DNA from: Gracilibacillus ureilyticus
GTDB lineage: Bacteria; Bacillota; Bacilli; Bacillales; Amphibacillaceae
Assembly: GCF_900111195.1 (NCBI RefSeq)
Contig: NZ_FOGL01000001.1
Span: 124,001-188,000 of the forward strand
Length of the DNA stretch: 64,000 nt
Reading direction: 5' to 3'
Made by a program: the position numbers and the translations under genes. Shown piece by piece: positions 21,483-30,127 of the stretch (the first letter of the stretch is position 1; each line of letters begins with the position of its first letter). The notes beneath the pieces were generated by a model. That model did not search any database, was not told the DNA's origin, and was given only the letters and a program-made list of their open reading frames with translations.

Positions 21483-21524
21483 AAGGAGAACACCTAATAG
21501 ATCATTAGGTGTTTTCCTTATTGT
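21483..21524 (+). terminator. Terminator after ymxH
   Basis: AAGGAGAACACCTAAT (21483-21498) pairs with ATTAGGTGTTTTCCTT (21504-21519), one mismatch, followed by ATTGTTT. Confidence 0.85.
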
Positions 21525-21549
21525 TTATTCAAAAATATCGAATCAATTC

Positions 21550-21576
21550 ACTTTACGATACAGTAAACATAAGATG
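21550..21576 (+). promoter_or_regulatory. Candidate sigma-K promoter of the dipicolinate synthase operon
   Basis: AC at 21550-21551, 16 bases, then CATAAGATG at 21568-21576, resembling the sigma-K consensus (AC, N16-17, CATAnnnTA). spoVFA is sigma-K dependent in B. subtilis, so position and role fit. Two similar sites precede cotE. Confidence 0.5.
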
Positions 21577-21616
21577 GTTTAGATGACAAATTAATGGGGA
21601 TTTGTGAGGTGAAAGA

Positions 21617-22495
21617 ATGCATAAAAGGATGAAAATCGCTATTCTAGGTGGAGATGCGAGATATTTACGATTAATCCATGCATTACAGCGAATAGATTGG
21701 CTAGATGTTGTATTAGTTGGATTTGATCAAGTCGAACAGAGTTATACAGGGGTTAAGCAATCTTCACTTGAAGAATTAACTCCAGGAGAATTAGATGCTA
21801 TAATACTGCCTATTCCGGGCATTCAGGATAATGGAAAAATTGAGACTGTTTTCTCAAATAAAGAGTGGAAGATCACAGAAGAATGGTTTAAAGAGTTACC
21901 AGATCATTGTATTATTTTCACAGGGATAACTAGTAAGACACTGGACTATTGGGTGAAAAAATATCACTATAAATTAGAAGAATTGATGGAAAGGGACGAT
22001 ACTGCCATTTATAATTCAATCCCAACGGCAGAAGGTGCAATCATGTTAGCAATTCAACATACAGATATTACTATCCACCATGCTAACATATTTATCTATG
22101 GTTTTGGCAGGGTCGGACAAACGGCCGCTAATAAGTTCGCAGGTCTCGGCGCAAACATAACCATTGTCTCGAAGAGTGAGGTGGAGCTTTCCAGGGCTTT
22201 TGAACAAGGGTACAGGGGTATTTTAATAAAAGACAGTACTAAATACATTGATCAATGTGAAATCCTCATCAATACTATTCCTGCTTTAGTGATCACAAGG
22301 CCAGTTCTCAATAATATGGAGAATAATAAACTTATCATTGACTTAGCATCTAAGCCAGGAGGCATTGATTTCGAGTTTGCTAAAGAGCGTGGGATTCAAA
22401 CAATCCATGCACTTGGGTTACCAGGTCTTGTTGCACCGAAGACCGCAGGGGAAATACTGGCAAATATTATTGTCAACAGATTGCAGGAAAATTAA
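21617..22495 (+). CDS. spoVFA: Dipicolinate synthase subunit A
   Basis: Subunit of the enzyme that oxidises the lysine-pathway intermediate (dihydroxy)tetrahydrodipicolinate to dipicolinic acid, the calcium-chelating solute of the spore core; made in the mother cell. 292 residues with a C-terminal Rossmann domain, GFGRVG near 161-166, and the ALGLPGLVAPKTAGEILANI segment at the end. ATG 21617 after GAGGTG. Followed by spoVFB, asd, dapG and dapA: the spore product and its precursor pathway lie together. Confidence 0.95.
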   Translation: MHKRMKIAILGGDARYLRLIHALQRIDWLDVVLVGFDQVEQSYTGVKQSSLEELTPGELDAIILPIPGIQDNGKIETVFSNKEWKITEEWFKELPDHCIIFTGITSKTLDYWVKKYHYKLEELMERDDTAIYNSIPTAEGAIMLAIQHTDITIHHANIFIYGFGRVGQTAANKFAGLGANITIVSKSEVELSRAFEQGYRGILIKDSTKYIDQCEILINTIPALVITRPVLNNMENNKLIIDLASKPGGIDFEFAKERGIQTIHALGLPGLVAPKTAGEILANIIVNRLQEN

Positions 22496-22531
22496 CCTCC
22501 ACTCAGCGCTTCCAAGTGTGTCACAATAATT

Positions 22532-22588
22532 ACCTCCCAACATATAATGGGCATTAGCACAGAACAAATGATTGTTAATTTGGGAGGT
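22532..22588 (+). promoter_or_regulatory. Hairpin pairing the spoVFB ribosome-binding site
   Basis: ACCTCCCAA at 22532-22540 is the exact complement of TTGGGAGGT at 22580-22588, which contains the spoVFB Shine-Dalgarno sequence GGGAGG. The 9-bp stem closes a 39-base loop and ends in TTTTAT just before the ATG. It could limit translation of subunit B or act as a weak terminator. Confidence 0.5.
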
Positions 22589-22594
22589 TTTATA

Positions 22595-23179
22595 ATGGAT
22601 TTAGCTGGTAAAAAAATCGGATTCGGCCTTACAGGGTCCCACTGTACGTATGCTGCTGTATTTCCACAAATTGAAAGATTAATCGAAATGGGTGCAGAAA
22701 TCGTACCTGTCGTTTCTTATACTTTTCAATCAACCGATTCAAAGTTTGGAAATGCAAGTGAACATATGGATAAATTGAGAGAAATTACCGGAAGAGAGCC
22801 GATTACTACTATTGTTGATGCAGAACCGTTGGGACCTGTCGAACCTTTAGATTGTATGGTCTTAGCCCCTCTTACGGGAAATTCAATGAGCAGATTAGCA
22901 AATGCAATAACTGATTCCCCTGTTTTAATGGCTTCTAAAGCAACAATCAGAAATGGAAAACCAGTAGTGATTGGTGTGTCAACGAATGACGCATTAGGCT
23001 TAAATGGGGTCAATTTAATGCGTTTAATGGCAACCAAACTAATGTATTTTGTTCCATATGGTCAGGATGATCCTGTAAAAAAACCAAATTCATTAGTTTC
23101 AGATATGACATTAATCCCTGACACGATAAAATTTGCACTGGAAAATAAACAAATTCAACCTGTTATTATTGCAAGATAG
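22595..23179 (+). CDS. spoVFB: Dipicolinate synthase subunit B (flavoprotein)
   Basis: 194-residue flavoprotein-fold partner of SpoVFA. ATG 22595 follows TGGGAGGTT and gives MDLAGKKIGFGLTGSHCTY, the family N-terminus; in-frame upstream codons from 22547 lie inside the paired leader. Central LAPLTGNSMSRLANAITDSP segment is the conserved flavoprotein loop. One hundred bases separate it from subunit A, unusually far for subunits of one enzyme. Confidence 0.94.
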   Translation: MDLAGKKIGFGLTGSHCTYAAVFPQIERLIEMGAEIVPVVSYTFQSTDSKFGNASEHMDKLREITGREPITTIVDAEPLGPVEPLDCMVLAPLTGNSMSRLANAITDSPVLMASKATIRNGKPVVIGVSTNDALGLNGVNLMRLMATKLMYFVPYGQDDPVKKPNSLVSDMTLIPDTIKFALENKQIQPVIIAR

Positions 23180-23199
23180 CTGTAAATGTGGTGAAATAA

Positions 23200-23228
23200 T
23201 TAAAGTATGCAATAATATATGTTAATAT
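23200..23228 (+). promoter_or_regulatory. Possible promoter for asd-dapG-dapA
   Basis: Weak TTAAAG (23200-23205), 17-base spacer, TAATAT (23223-23228) with an extended TG at 23220-23221 (counting TGT before TAATAT). A vegetative promoter is needed here because the upstream genes are sporulation-specific. Confidence 0.3.
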
Positions 23229-23284
23229 AGAAGAGATAATCAAATTAACTATTGTACAGAATAAGGGAAGGGGACAAAATAACA

Positions 23285-24334
23285 ATGACAACACAAGGAT
23301 ATAATGTAGCGGTAGTAGGTGCTACCGGAGCCGTAGGAGAAAAGATGCTGGAAACGTTAGAGAAAAAGAACTTTCCTATAAATGAACTGCATTTATTATC
23401 ATCAAAACGTTCTGCAGGTAAAGAAATTAACTTTAAAGGTGTAACCTATACCGTTAAAGAAGCAACTCCTGAAAGTTTTGAAAATATTCAAATTGCATTA
23501 TTTTCTGCCGGGGGATCTGTTTCAAAGGCATTAGCCCATGAAGCAGTAAAAAGAGGAGCGGTAGTTGTTGATAATACGAGTGCATTCCGTATGGATCCGG
23601 ATGTTCCGCTAGTGGTACCGGAAGTAAACGAAGAAGATATTGCAGAACATAATGGAATTATCGCTAATCCAAATTGCTCAACAATTCAAATGGTAGCAGC
23701 TCTGAAACCAATTCAGGATCAATTCGGATTATCACGAGTAATTGTGTCAACATACCAGGCAGTATCAGGTGCCGGAACAAAAGCTGTTAATGAATTAGAG
23801 GCTCAATCTCAAGCATTCTTAGAAGGCAAAGAGCTTGAACCGGAAATTCTGCCAGTCAGTGGAGAAAAACAGCATTATCCGATCGCATTTAATGCGCTGC
23901 CACAGATTGATGTTTTTCAGGAAAATGGATATACTTTTGAAGAAATGAAAATGATTAATGAAACAAAGAAAATTATGCACGATTCTGAAATTAAGGTTGC
24001 AGCAACTTGTGTAAGACTACCGTTCTTTACATCACATGCAGAGAGTGTGTATGTAGAGGTGGATAAAGACAATATAAGTGTGGAACAAGTACAGGAAGTA
24101 ATAAAAAATGCGGATGGCGTAGTACTGGAAGACGATGTTACGAACCAAGTATATCCTACACCATTGTCTGCAGCAGGTAAACCTGATGTATTTGTTGGTC
24201 GTGTACGAAAAGATTTAGACAACAGTAAAGGTTTCCACTTATGGGTAGTATCTGATAACTTGCTAAAAGGTGCTGCATGGAACTCTGTGCAAATTGCAGA
24301 ATCACTAATTAAAAATAACTGGCTACAAAAATAA
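23285..24334 (+). CDS. asd: Aspartate-semialdehyde dehydrogenase
   Basis: Second step of the aspartate family pathway, reducing aspartyl phosphate to the semialdehyde used for lysine, diaminopimelate, threonine and methionine. 349 residues from ATG 23285 (GGAAGGGG upstream); in-frame codons from 23252 lack a good start. NADP motif GATGAVG near residues 11-17, catalytic cysteine in NPNCSTIQM near 130. Followed 13 bases on by dapG. Confidence 0.96.
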   Translation: MTTQGYNVAVVGATGAVGEKMLETLEKKNFPINELHLLSSKRSAGKEINFKGVTYTVKEATPESFENIQIALFSAGGSVSKALAHEAVKRGAVVVDNTSAFRMDPDVPLVVPEVNEEDIAEHNGIIANPNCSTIQMVAALKPIQDQFGLSRVIVSTYQAVSGAGTKAVNELEAQSQAFLEGKELEPEILPVSGEKQHYPIAFNALPQIDVFQENGYTFEEMKMINETKKIMHDSEIKVAATCVRLPFFTSHAESVYVEVDKDNISVEQVQEVIKNADGVVLEDDVTNQVYPTPLSAAGKPDVFVGRVRKDLDNSKGFHLWVVSDNLLKGAAWNSVQIAESLIKNNWLQK

Positions 24335-24347
24335 TTGAGGTGAGCCT

Positions 24348-25583
24348 ATGAAGGTACTGGTTCAAAAATTTGGCGGAACGTCAGTTAGAGATGAAAAAAT
24401 CCGTCAGCATGCAGTAGACCATGTAAAAGATGCTCTTAATGATGGATATAAAGTGATTGTCGTAGTATCAGCTATGGGAAGATATCCCGACCCATATGCA
24501 ACAGATTCATTGTTACATCTGGTTGGTGAAAATACGACAAAGCTATCTGCAAAGGAAAAAGACTTATTGCTATCATGTGGTGAGACCATTTCTTCCGTTG
24601 TTTTTTCTCATGAACTATTAAGCCAAAATATTGAATCAATTGCCATTACAGGGGCACAAGCAGGTATTATTACAACAAGCGAATTTACTAATGCGCAAAT
24701 AAAAACAATGAATATACACCATCTTTCATCTTTATTAAATGAATATCAGGTAGTAGTCGTTGCAGGCTTTCAGGGCAGAAATGATCAATATGAAGTAACA
24801 ACTATTGGCAGAGGCGGTAGTGACACCTCTGCCACTGCTTTAGCTGCTGCAATTGGGGCAGAATATGTCGATATTTTTACAGATGTCAATGGAATTATGA
24901 CAGCAGATCCGCGACTTGTGTCGTCTGCACGGAAGCTCGAACAAATCAGTTATAATGAAGTATGTAATCTTGCATACCAGGGTGCAAAAGTTATTCATCC
25001 AAGAGCGGTTGAGATTGCCATGCAAGCGAACATACCGATTAGAGTACGCTCTACCCGGGAGAAGGATCCAGGTACGTTAATTACATCTGTTGAAATAGAG
25101 AAACATACAAATGCAGTTACAGACCGGCTCGTAACAGGAATAGCCTATGTTGATCACCTTACACAAATTAAAATAGATAATAAAATGGAATCTGAACAAT
25201 TGCATGTCAGTGTATTTAAAGCTATGGCTGAGGCCGGTATTTCAGTTGATTTTATTAATATCTCACCAGGCAGTATGATGTATACGATTTTTAATAAATA
25301 TGAGGATAAAGCATTAAATGTTCTAAAGAAACTGGATATAGAGCCAATGCTGAAACGTAACTGTGCGAAAATCTCATTGGTCGGTGCTGGCATGTCAGGT
25401 CTTCCCGGAGCAACATCGACTATTGTTCAAACATTGTCAAGTCACCATATTCCGATATTCCAATCAGCAGATAGTCACCGGACTATTTGGGTATTAATAA
25501 AGAGTGAACATTTACAGACTGCTATTAATGCTTTACACTTAGCATTTCAATTAGATAATAATGTTAGTATAAATGAGAATTGA
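24348..25583 (+). CDS. dapG: Aspartate kinase I
   Basis: Phosphorylates aspartate, first step towards diaminopimelate; in B. subtilis DapG is the meso-diaminopimelate-sensitive isozyme. 411 residues: kinase domain with KFGGTS at 7-12 and TTIGRGGSDTSATALAAAIG near 149-168, then two ACT domains at the C-terminus. ATG after GAGGTGAG. No lysine riboswitch is seen, as expected for dapG rather than lysC. Confidence 0.95.
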   Translation: MKVLVQKFGGTSVRDEKIRQHAVDHVKDALNDGYKVIVVVSAMGRYPDPYATDSLLHLVGENTTKLSAKEKDLLLSCGETISSVVFSHELLSQNIESIAITGAQAGIITTSEFTNAQIKTMNIHHLSSLLNEYQVVVVAGFQGRNDQYEVTTIGRGGSDTSATALAAAIGAEYVDIFTDVNGIMTADPRLVSSARKLEQISYNEVCNLAYQGAKVIHPRAVEIAMQANIPIRVRSTREKDPGTLITSVEIEKHTNAVTDRLVTGIAYVDHLTQIKIDNKMESEQLHVSVFKAMAEAGISVDFINISPGSMMYTIFNKYEDKALNVLKKLDIEPMLKRNCAKISLVGAGMSGLPGATSTIVQTLSSHHIPIFQSADSHRTIWVLIKSEHLQTAINALHLAFQLDNNVSINEN

Positions 25584-25622
25584 TGATCAGTATTAGTTGT
25601 TCGGAAAGGAGCTGGTTGTAAC

Positions 25623-26492
25623 ATGGATTTTGGCCGATTGCTTACTGCCATGGTTACACCGTTTGATGATAATAATCAAATGGATTTGGAAAAAACAACC
25701 GAGTTAATTGAATATTTACTTAGAAACGGAACAGATGGGCTAGTAGTTGCCGGGACAACTGGAGAATCTCCCAACTTATCTTTACAGGAAAAGCTAGCTC
25801 TCTTTGAGCATGTTATAAAAGTTGTCAATAAAAGGGTGCCAGTTATTGCAGGAACCGGCAGTAATAACACCAATGCATCAATACATCTAACAAAAGAAGC
25901 AGAAAAACTCGGTGCTGATGCTGTATTGCTAGTAACTCCATACTATAATAAGCCTAACCAGGATGGATTATTTCAACATTATAAATCAATCGCAGAGGAA
26001 ACGGATCTGCCGATTATGTTGTATAATATCCCCTCAAGAGCCGTAGTGAAACTGAACGTGGAAACAATAGTTGCGTTATCGCAAATAGAAAATATAGTAT
26101 CACTTAAAGACTCAACAGGCGATTTAGATGCGATTGCCTCTGTATTGGATCAAACAGACAATGGCTTTACAGTCTACAGTGGGGATGACAGTTTGACATT
26201 GCCAATCCAGTCAATTGGCGGTGCTGGGATTGTTTCTGTATCTTCTCATATAATTGGAAACGAAATGAAAGAAATGATGACATTATTTGAAGCAGGCAAA
26301 GTAAAACAAGCAGCCAGCCTCCACCGCAAATTATTACCTGTGATGAGAACGTTATTCATGGCGCCATCTCCTTCACCTGTAAAATCTGCACTTAAGTATA
26401 AACAAATTGATGTCGGATCAGTCCGGTTACCATTAGTCCCGCTGTCACCTTTTGAGGAACAGAACCTATACCGTGTGTTGGACAGTTTTTAG
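25623..26492 (+). CDS. dapA: 4-hydroxy-tetrahydrodipicolinate synthase
   Basis: Condenses pyruvate with aspartate semialdehyde; its product feeds both cell-wall diaminopimelate and, through SpoVFAB, spore dipicolinate. 289 residues, TIM barrel; AGTTGESPNLS near 43-53, catalytic tyrosine in LYNIPSR, and the Schiff-base lysine in SLKDSTGD near residue 162. ATG 25623 after GGAAAGGAG. In B. subtilis the next gene is the RNase J2 gene; here it is tepA. Confidence 0.96.
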   Translation: MDFGRLLTAMVTPFDDNNQMDLEKTTELIEYLLRNGTDGLVVAGTTGESPNLSLQEKLALFEHVIKVVNKRVPVIAGTGSNNTNASIHLTKEAEKLGADAVLLVTPYYNKPNQDGLFQHYKSIAEETDLPIMLYNIPSRAVVKLNVETIVALSQIENIVSLKDSTGDLDAIASVLDQTDNGFTVYSGDDSLTLPIQSIGGAGIVSVSSHIIGNEMKEMMTLFEAGKVKQAASLHRKLLPVMRTLFMAPSPSPVKSALKYKQIDVGSVRLPLVPLSPFEEQNLYRVLDSF

Positions 26493-26550
26493 TGATACCG
26501 GCTTTTCCTGCTTGTGTTTTAAACAACTTTGTAATATAGGTGTATGAAAC

Positions 26551-26597
26551 AAATCCCCTTGACCATACTAGAAATAGTTAGGTGAAAGGGGTTTTTA
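26551..26597 (+). terminator. Terminator-like hairpin containing the tepA ribosome-binding site
   Basis: CCCCTT (26555-26560), ACC, ACTA, loop GAAA, TAGT, GGT, AAGGGG (26586-26591) pair as a long interrupted stem, followed by TTTTT (26592-26596). The right arm AAAGGGG is also the only good Shine-Dalgarno sequence for tepA, whose ATG is at 26600. It can end the dapA transcript and also hide the tepA start. Confidence 0.6.
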
Positions 26598-26599
26598 TT

Positions 26600-27325
26600 A
26601 TGAATACAAACAAGCAGGAAACAGTAAAAGAAAAAGATGGTTCAACCTCTTCTTCTTTAGTTGAGAAAATTCAGCAGCTAGGCCAATCAAACATTCCTCA
26701 GGCACCAGATTCTAATATCCATGTTTTATCCATTATTGGCCAGGTAGAAGGGCATATACAACTCCCGCCACAAAACAAGACAACAAAATATGAACATCTA
26801 ATTCCGCAAATAATTGCAGTAGAACAAAATCCTAAAATTGAGGGGTTAGTAGTTGTTCTCAATACGGTCGGTGGAGATGTAGAAGCAGGGCTGGCGCTTG
26901 CTGAAATGATAGCATCATTGTCCAAGCCAACTGTATCAATCGTGTTAGGTGGAGGTCATTCAATTGGAGTTCCGATTGCTGTAGCAACAGATTATTCATT
27001 TATTGCTCCTTCAGCAACAATGACGATCCATCCAGTAAGGTTAACTGGATTAGTTATTGGTGTTCCACAAACATTTGAATATATAGATAAAATGCAGGAA
27101 CGGGTAATACAATTTGTGACAAGTCATTCCAATATAAAAGAATCAAAATTTAAAGAATTAATGTTTGAAAAAGGAAATTTAACCCGTGATATTGGTACAA
27201 ATGTTGTTGGTCAGGATGCAGTCGAATATGGACTAATTAATGAAGTAGGCGGGATTAGCGGCGCAATGGCCAAGCTGAATGAACTGATTAACCAGTTAAA
27301 TGGACCAGAGGAGTTGATTCAGTAA
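26600..27325 (+). CDS. tepA: ClpP-fold protease TepA (YmfB)
   Basis: Serine protease of the ClpP/crotonase superfamily named translocation-enhancing protein in B. subtilis. 241 residues from ATG 26600; in-frame GTG 26582 lacks a ribosome-binding site. The GGGHSIG motif near 117-123 carries the nucleophile, TIHPVR near 140 the histidine. An N-terminal S/Q-rich extension of about 35 residues precedes the fold. The last bases overlap ylzJ (TAATG). Confidence 0.88.
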   Translation: MNTNKQETVKEKDGSTSSSLVEKIQQLGQSNIPQAPDSNIHVLSIIGQVEGHIQLPPQNKTTKYEHLIPQIIAVEQNPKIEGLVVVLNTVGGDVEAGLALAEMIASLSKPTVSIVLGGGHSIGVPIAVATDYSFIAPSATMTIHPVRLTGLVIGVPQTFEYIDKMQERVIQFVTSHSNIKESKFKELMFEKGNLTRDIGTNVVGQDAVEYGLINEVGGISGAMAKLNELINQLNGPEELIQ

Positions 27326-27531
27326 TGATCTATACTCCGCTAATGCATGACGAAGTATTCCCAGGAAAACAAAACATGTGGGAGAATTACCAGTACATTA
27401 CCTATAATAATAAGCAATGTATAGTCGAAAAATTAGAAAATGGTGACTGGAGAATTGCTCAGCTGCTTTCAACAAATCCTAATGACTTTTTACTAGAAGA
27501 ATTTCTGCCAGGTACGGTCATTCAAATGTAA
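27325..27531 (+). CDS. ylzJ: YlzJ-like small protein
   Basis: 68-residue protein at the conserved ylzJ position between tepA and spoIIIE; start ATG overlaps the tepA stop by one base. Sequence begins [14 protein letters not shown], typical of the family. No known domain function; no membrane segment. Confidence 0.75.
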   Translation: MIYTPLMHDEVFPGKQNMWENYQYITYNNKQCIVEKLENGDWRIAQLLSTNPNDFLLEEFLPGTVIQM

Positions 27532-27542
27532 GGTTTTTTATC

Positions 27543-27562
27543 GATAGAATGTTCGTTCTATC
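27543..27562. repeat. Inverted repeat upstream of the spoIIIE promoter (LexA-like)
   Basis: GATAGAA (27543-27549) and TTCTATC (27556-27562) pair around TGTTCG. The core AGAATGTTCGTTCT (27546-27559) differs from the LexA palindrome GAAC-N4-GTTC by one base and sits next to the -35 position of the promoter at 27577. It may equally be the end of the ylzJ transcript. Confidence 0.35.
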
Positions 27563-27576
27563 CTGGCGCAATATGT

Positions 27577-27582
27577 TATAAT
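27577..27582 (+). promoter_or_regulatory. Extended -10 promoter for spoIIIE
   Basis: TATAAT at 27577-27582 with TG at 27574-27575, a strong extended -10 element; the -35 region is weak. Transcription would begin near 27589, just ahead of the hairpin at 27606-27634. Confidence 0.55.
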
Positions 27583-27605
27583 AGAATATATTACGAAAAT
27601 TCATT

Positions 27606-27641
27606 GCTCTCGCCATCAACCAGTGGCGTTGAGCGAATTTT
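27606..27641 (+). terminator. Terminator-like hairpin in the spoIIIE leader
   Basis: GCTC-T-CGCCA (27606-27615), loop TCAACCAG, TGGCG-TT-GAGC (27624-27634), then GAATTTTTTA. It lies downstream of the extended -10 promoter and upstream of the spoIIIE ribosome-binding site, so it behaves as an attenuator or ends a short leader RNA. Confidence 0.6.
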
Positions 27642-27686
27642 TTACTTGCAGATAATCTATTAAACTAGCTTTAGGAGTGAATGAAA

Positions 27687-30008
27687 TTGGCCCGTAAGAA
27701 AAAATCGAGAAAAAAACAGAAATTAAAAAACAACATAAAAGTAGAGTTAATTGGATTGTTAATGATTTTTCTGGCTATTTTTGGAAGTGGCGCTGCGATC
27801 ATTCAAAATGGGGCTATCTCAAAATTATTAGCTAATTCCTTTCGATTTTTCTTAGGGAACTGGTATTTTGTTGTACCTGCAATGTTACTGTATTTAGGTA
27901 TTTACCTTATGATAAAGCGGAATTGGCCAAATATTAATACAAGACGGTGGTATAGTACATATATTATCTTATCAGGTCTATTATTAATGACACATATCCA
28001 GCTTTTTGAGGCATTATATACTTATCCGGAAGATTATCCCTCTGTAATTGGTAAGACTTTTACTACCTTCTTTGAATACACTGATGGTGAAAAAACTGCA
28101 GATTATTTAGGCGGGGGATTAGCAGGAAGTATCCTATTTGCCGTATCATTTTTTCTGTTTTCGAATATTGGCTCCAAAATCGTTGCATTCTTCCTCATCA
28201 TTGTCGGAATTATTCTGTTTATAAACCTATCAATCGGAGATCTGCTGATTAAGTTGTCAAAGAAAACACGTAGTTATTTTTCAGGCAAGTGGGAAAACTG
28301 GTCAGAGAATAAAAATAGTAGAAAACAAAAAAAACAGGAAAGCGAAGAAATAGTGGAAGAAGTTGATGATAAGGAAATTTACCCGTCAATTGCATATGCA
28401 ACAAATCCGAATTTGGACAATGATCCGATTGAGGAAGTTTCTTTTGTGATGGACCAGGACAAAGAACAAGAGAAAGATCAGGAAGCTGAGGATACGAAGA
28501 GAGAGCCTGAAAATGGTGATTCGCCGGAGGAAGTATCAGTTACTGATAAACCTTTAGCAGTATCTAATTTTGAAAACGAAGACTATCAATTACCACCAAT
28601 TCAAATATTAGAGGCACCCAAACATCAAGGCAAACAACAGGAAAAATCATATATCCAAAGGGTTGTAAGGAAATTGGAAAAAACTTTTCAAAGCTTTGGA
28701 GTGAAAGCAAGGGTAACCAAAGTGCACGTTGGACCATCTGTGACTAAATATGAAGTATATCCTGAAGCAGGAGTGAAAGTGAGTAAAATTGTTAATTTAC
28801 ATGATGATCTAGCACTGGCATTAGCAGCAAAAGATATACGGATTGAAGCCCCGATACCAGGGAAATCTGCTGTTGGAATAGAAGTTCCAAATGAAGAAAC
28901 AGCAATGGTCACATTAAGAGAAGTATTAGAATCCAAAAAGGCTTTATCACAGAATAAGCTTGCTTTTGCCTTGGGTAAAGATATTTCAGGAGAATCAGTT
29001 GTTGCAGAACTAAATAAAATGCCACACCTTCTTGTTGCTGGTGCTACAGGGAGTGGAAAAAGTGTCTGTATCAACGGGATTATTACAAGTATCCTCATGT
29101 ATGCAAAACCTCACGAAGTGAAAATGATGATGATAGATCCTAAAAAAGTAGAGCTGAATGTTTACAATGGAATTCCGCATTTGTTATCACCTGTTGTAAC
29201 AGATCCTAAAAAGGCTTCCAGAGCATTGAAGAAGATTGTTGCAGAGATGGAAAGAAGATATGACTTGTTTTCAGATACAGGTACAAGGAATATGGAAGGG
29301 TACAATGATTATATAATAAGATACAATCAGGACAATGAAAACAAACAGCCGTTACTTCCGTATATTGTTGTCATCGTTGATGAATTGGCAGATTTAATGA
29401 TGGTTGCATCAAGTGATGTAGAAGACGCGATTACCCGGTTAGCTCAAATGGCAAGAGCTGCAGGAATTCACCTCGTAATTGCTACACAGCGTCCATCTGT
29501 TGATGTAATAACAGGGGTAATTAAAGCAAACATTCCTTCCAGAATTGCATTTAGTGTTTCCTCGCAAACAGATTCCAGAACCATCTTAGACTCAGGAGGA
29601 GCTGAAAAGCTGTTAGGCAGAGGGGATATGTTATTTATACCTGTCGGTTTATCGAAACCATTGAGAATCCAGGGAGCATTCCTGTCAGATGATGAAGTAG
29701 AACGAGTAGTGGATCATTGTATTGAACAGCAAAAAGCTCAGTATCAGGATGAAATGATCCCAGAAGAAGAGAATGAAGTATCAGAAGAGGTTGATGATGA
29801 TCTTTACCCAGAGGCAGTTTCTCTTGTAGTTGAAATGCAGAGTGCAAGTGTTTCCATGCTGCAAAGGAGGTTTCGTGTAGGGTATACGAGAGCGGCGAGA
29901 TTAATTGATGCAATGGAACAAAGAGGTATTGTAGGGCCATACGAAGGATCGAAGCCAAGAACAGTCCTGGTTAGTGATACGGAAAGTTCTCAGCCCGCTG
30001 CCGACTGA
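27687..30008 (+). CDS. spoIIIE: DNA translocase SpoIIIE/FtsK
   Basis: Membrane-anchored hexameric motor pumping the chromosome through the division or sporulation septum. TTG 27687 is preferred (AGGAG 9 bases upstream; product [11 protein letters not shown] matches homologues); ATG 27681 is in frame but only 3 bases from the site. 773 residues: basic N-terminus, four membrane segments to about 180, acidic linker to about 290, alpha and beta motor domains with Walker A GATGSGKS near 451 and Walker [13 protein letters not shown], and a C-terminal gamma winged-helix domain that reads SRS sequences. Confidence 0.96.
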   Translation: MARKKKSRKKQKLKNNIKVELIGLLMIFLAIFGSGAAIIQNGAISKLLANSFRFFLGNWYFVVPAMLLYLGIYLMIKRNWPNINTRRWYSTYIILSGLLLMTHIQLFEALYTYPEDYPSVIGKTFTTFFEYTDGEKTADYLGGGLAGSILFAVSFFLFSNIGSKIVAFFLIIVGIILFINLSIGDLLIKLSKKTRSYFSGKWENWSENKNSRKQKKQESEEIVEEVDDKEIYPSIAYATNPNLDNDPIEEVSFVMDQDKEQEKDQEAEDTKREPENGDSPEEVSVTDKPLAVSNFENEDYQLPPIQILEAPKHQGKQQEKSYIQRVVRKLEKTFQSFGVKARVTKVHVGPSVTKYEVYPEAGVKVSKIVNLHDDLALALAAKDIRIEAPIPGKSAVGIEVPNEETAMVTLREVLESKKALSQNKLAFALGKDISGESVVAELNKMPHLLVAGATGSGKSVCINGIITSILMYAKPHEVKMMMIDPKKVELNVYNGIPHLLSPVVTDPKKASRALKKIVAEMERRYDLFSDTGTRNMEGYNDYIIRYNQDNENKQPLLPYIVVIVDELADLMMVASSDVEDAITRLAQMARAAGIHLVIATQRPSVDVITGVIKANIPSRIAFSVSSQTDSRTILDSGGAEKLLGRGDMLFIPVGLSKPLRIQGAFLSDDEVERVVDHCIEQQKAQYQDEMIPEEENEVSEEVDDDLYPEAVSLVVEMQSASVSMLQRRFRVGYTRAARLIDAMEQRGIVGPYEGSKPRTVLVSDTESSQPAAD

Positions 30009-30127
30009 CTATATTCCGGAAGAATCAATTCTTTCTGACTAATTTTTTCTTTATTATTCTAATTAAAAGTGTTATATTTGTTTGTAATAACAAATTTTAA
30101 GTGGATTTGAAATGGTTGGGGGAAGCT

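Noticed and set aside
24335-24347. Lysine riboswitch for the aspartokinase
   Set aside because: Only 13 bases separate asd from dapG; the lysine riboswitch belongs to lysC in B. subtilis, not dapG.
28688-29098. 136-codon open frame on the minus strand within spoIIIE
   Set aside because: Mirror of the conserved motor domain, no start signal and no recognisable product.
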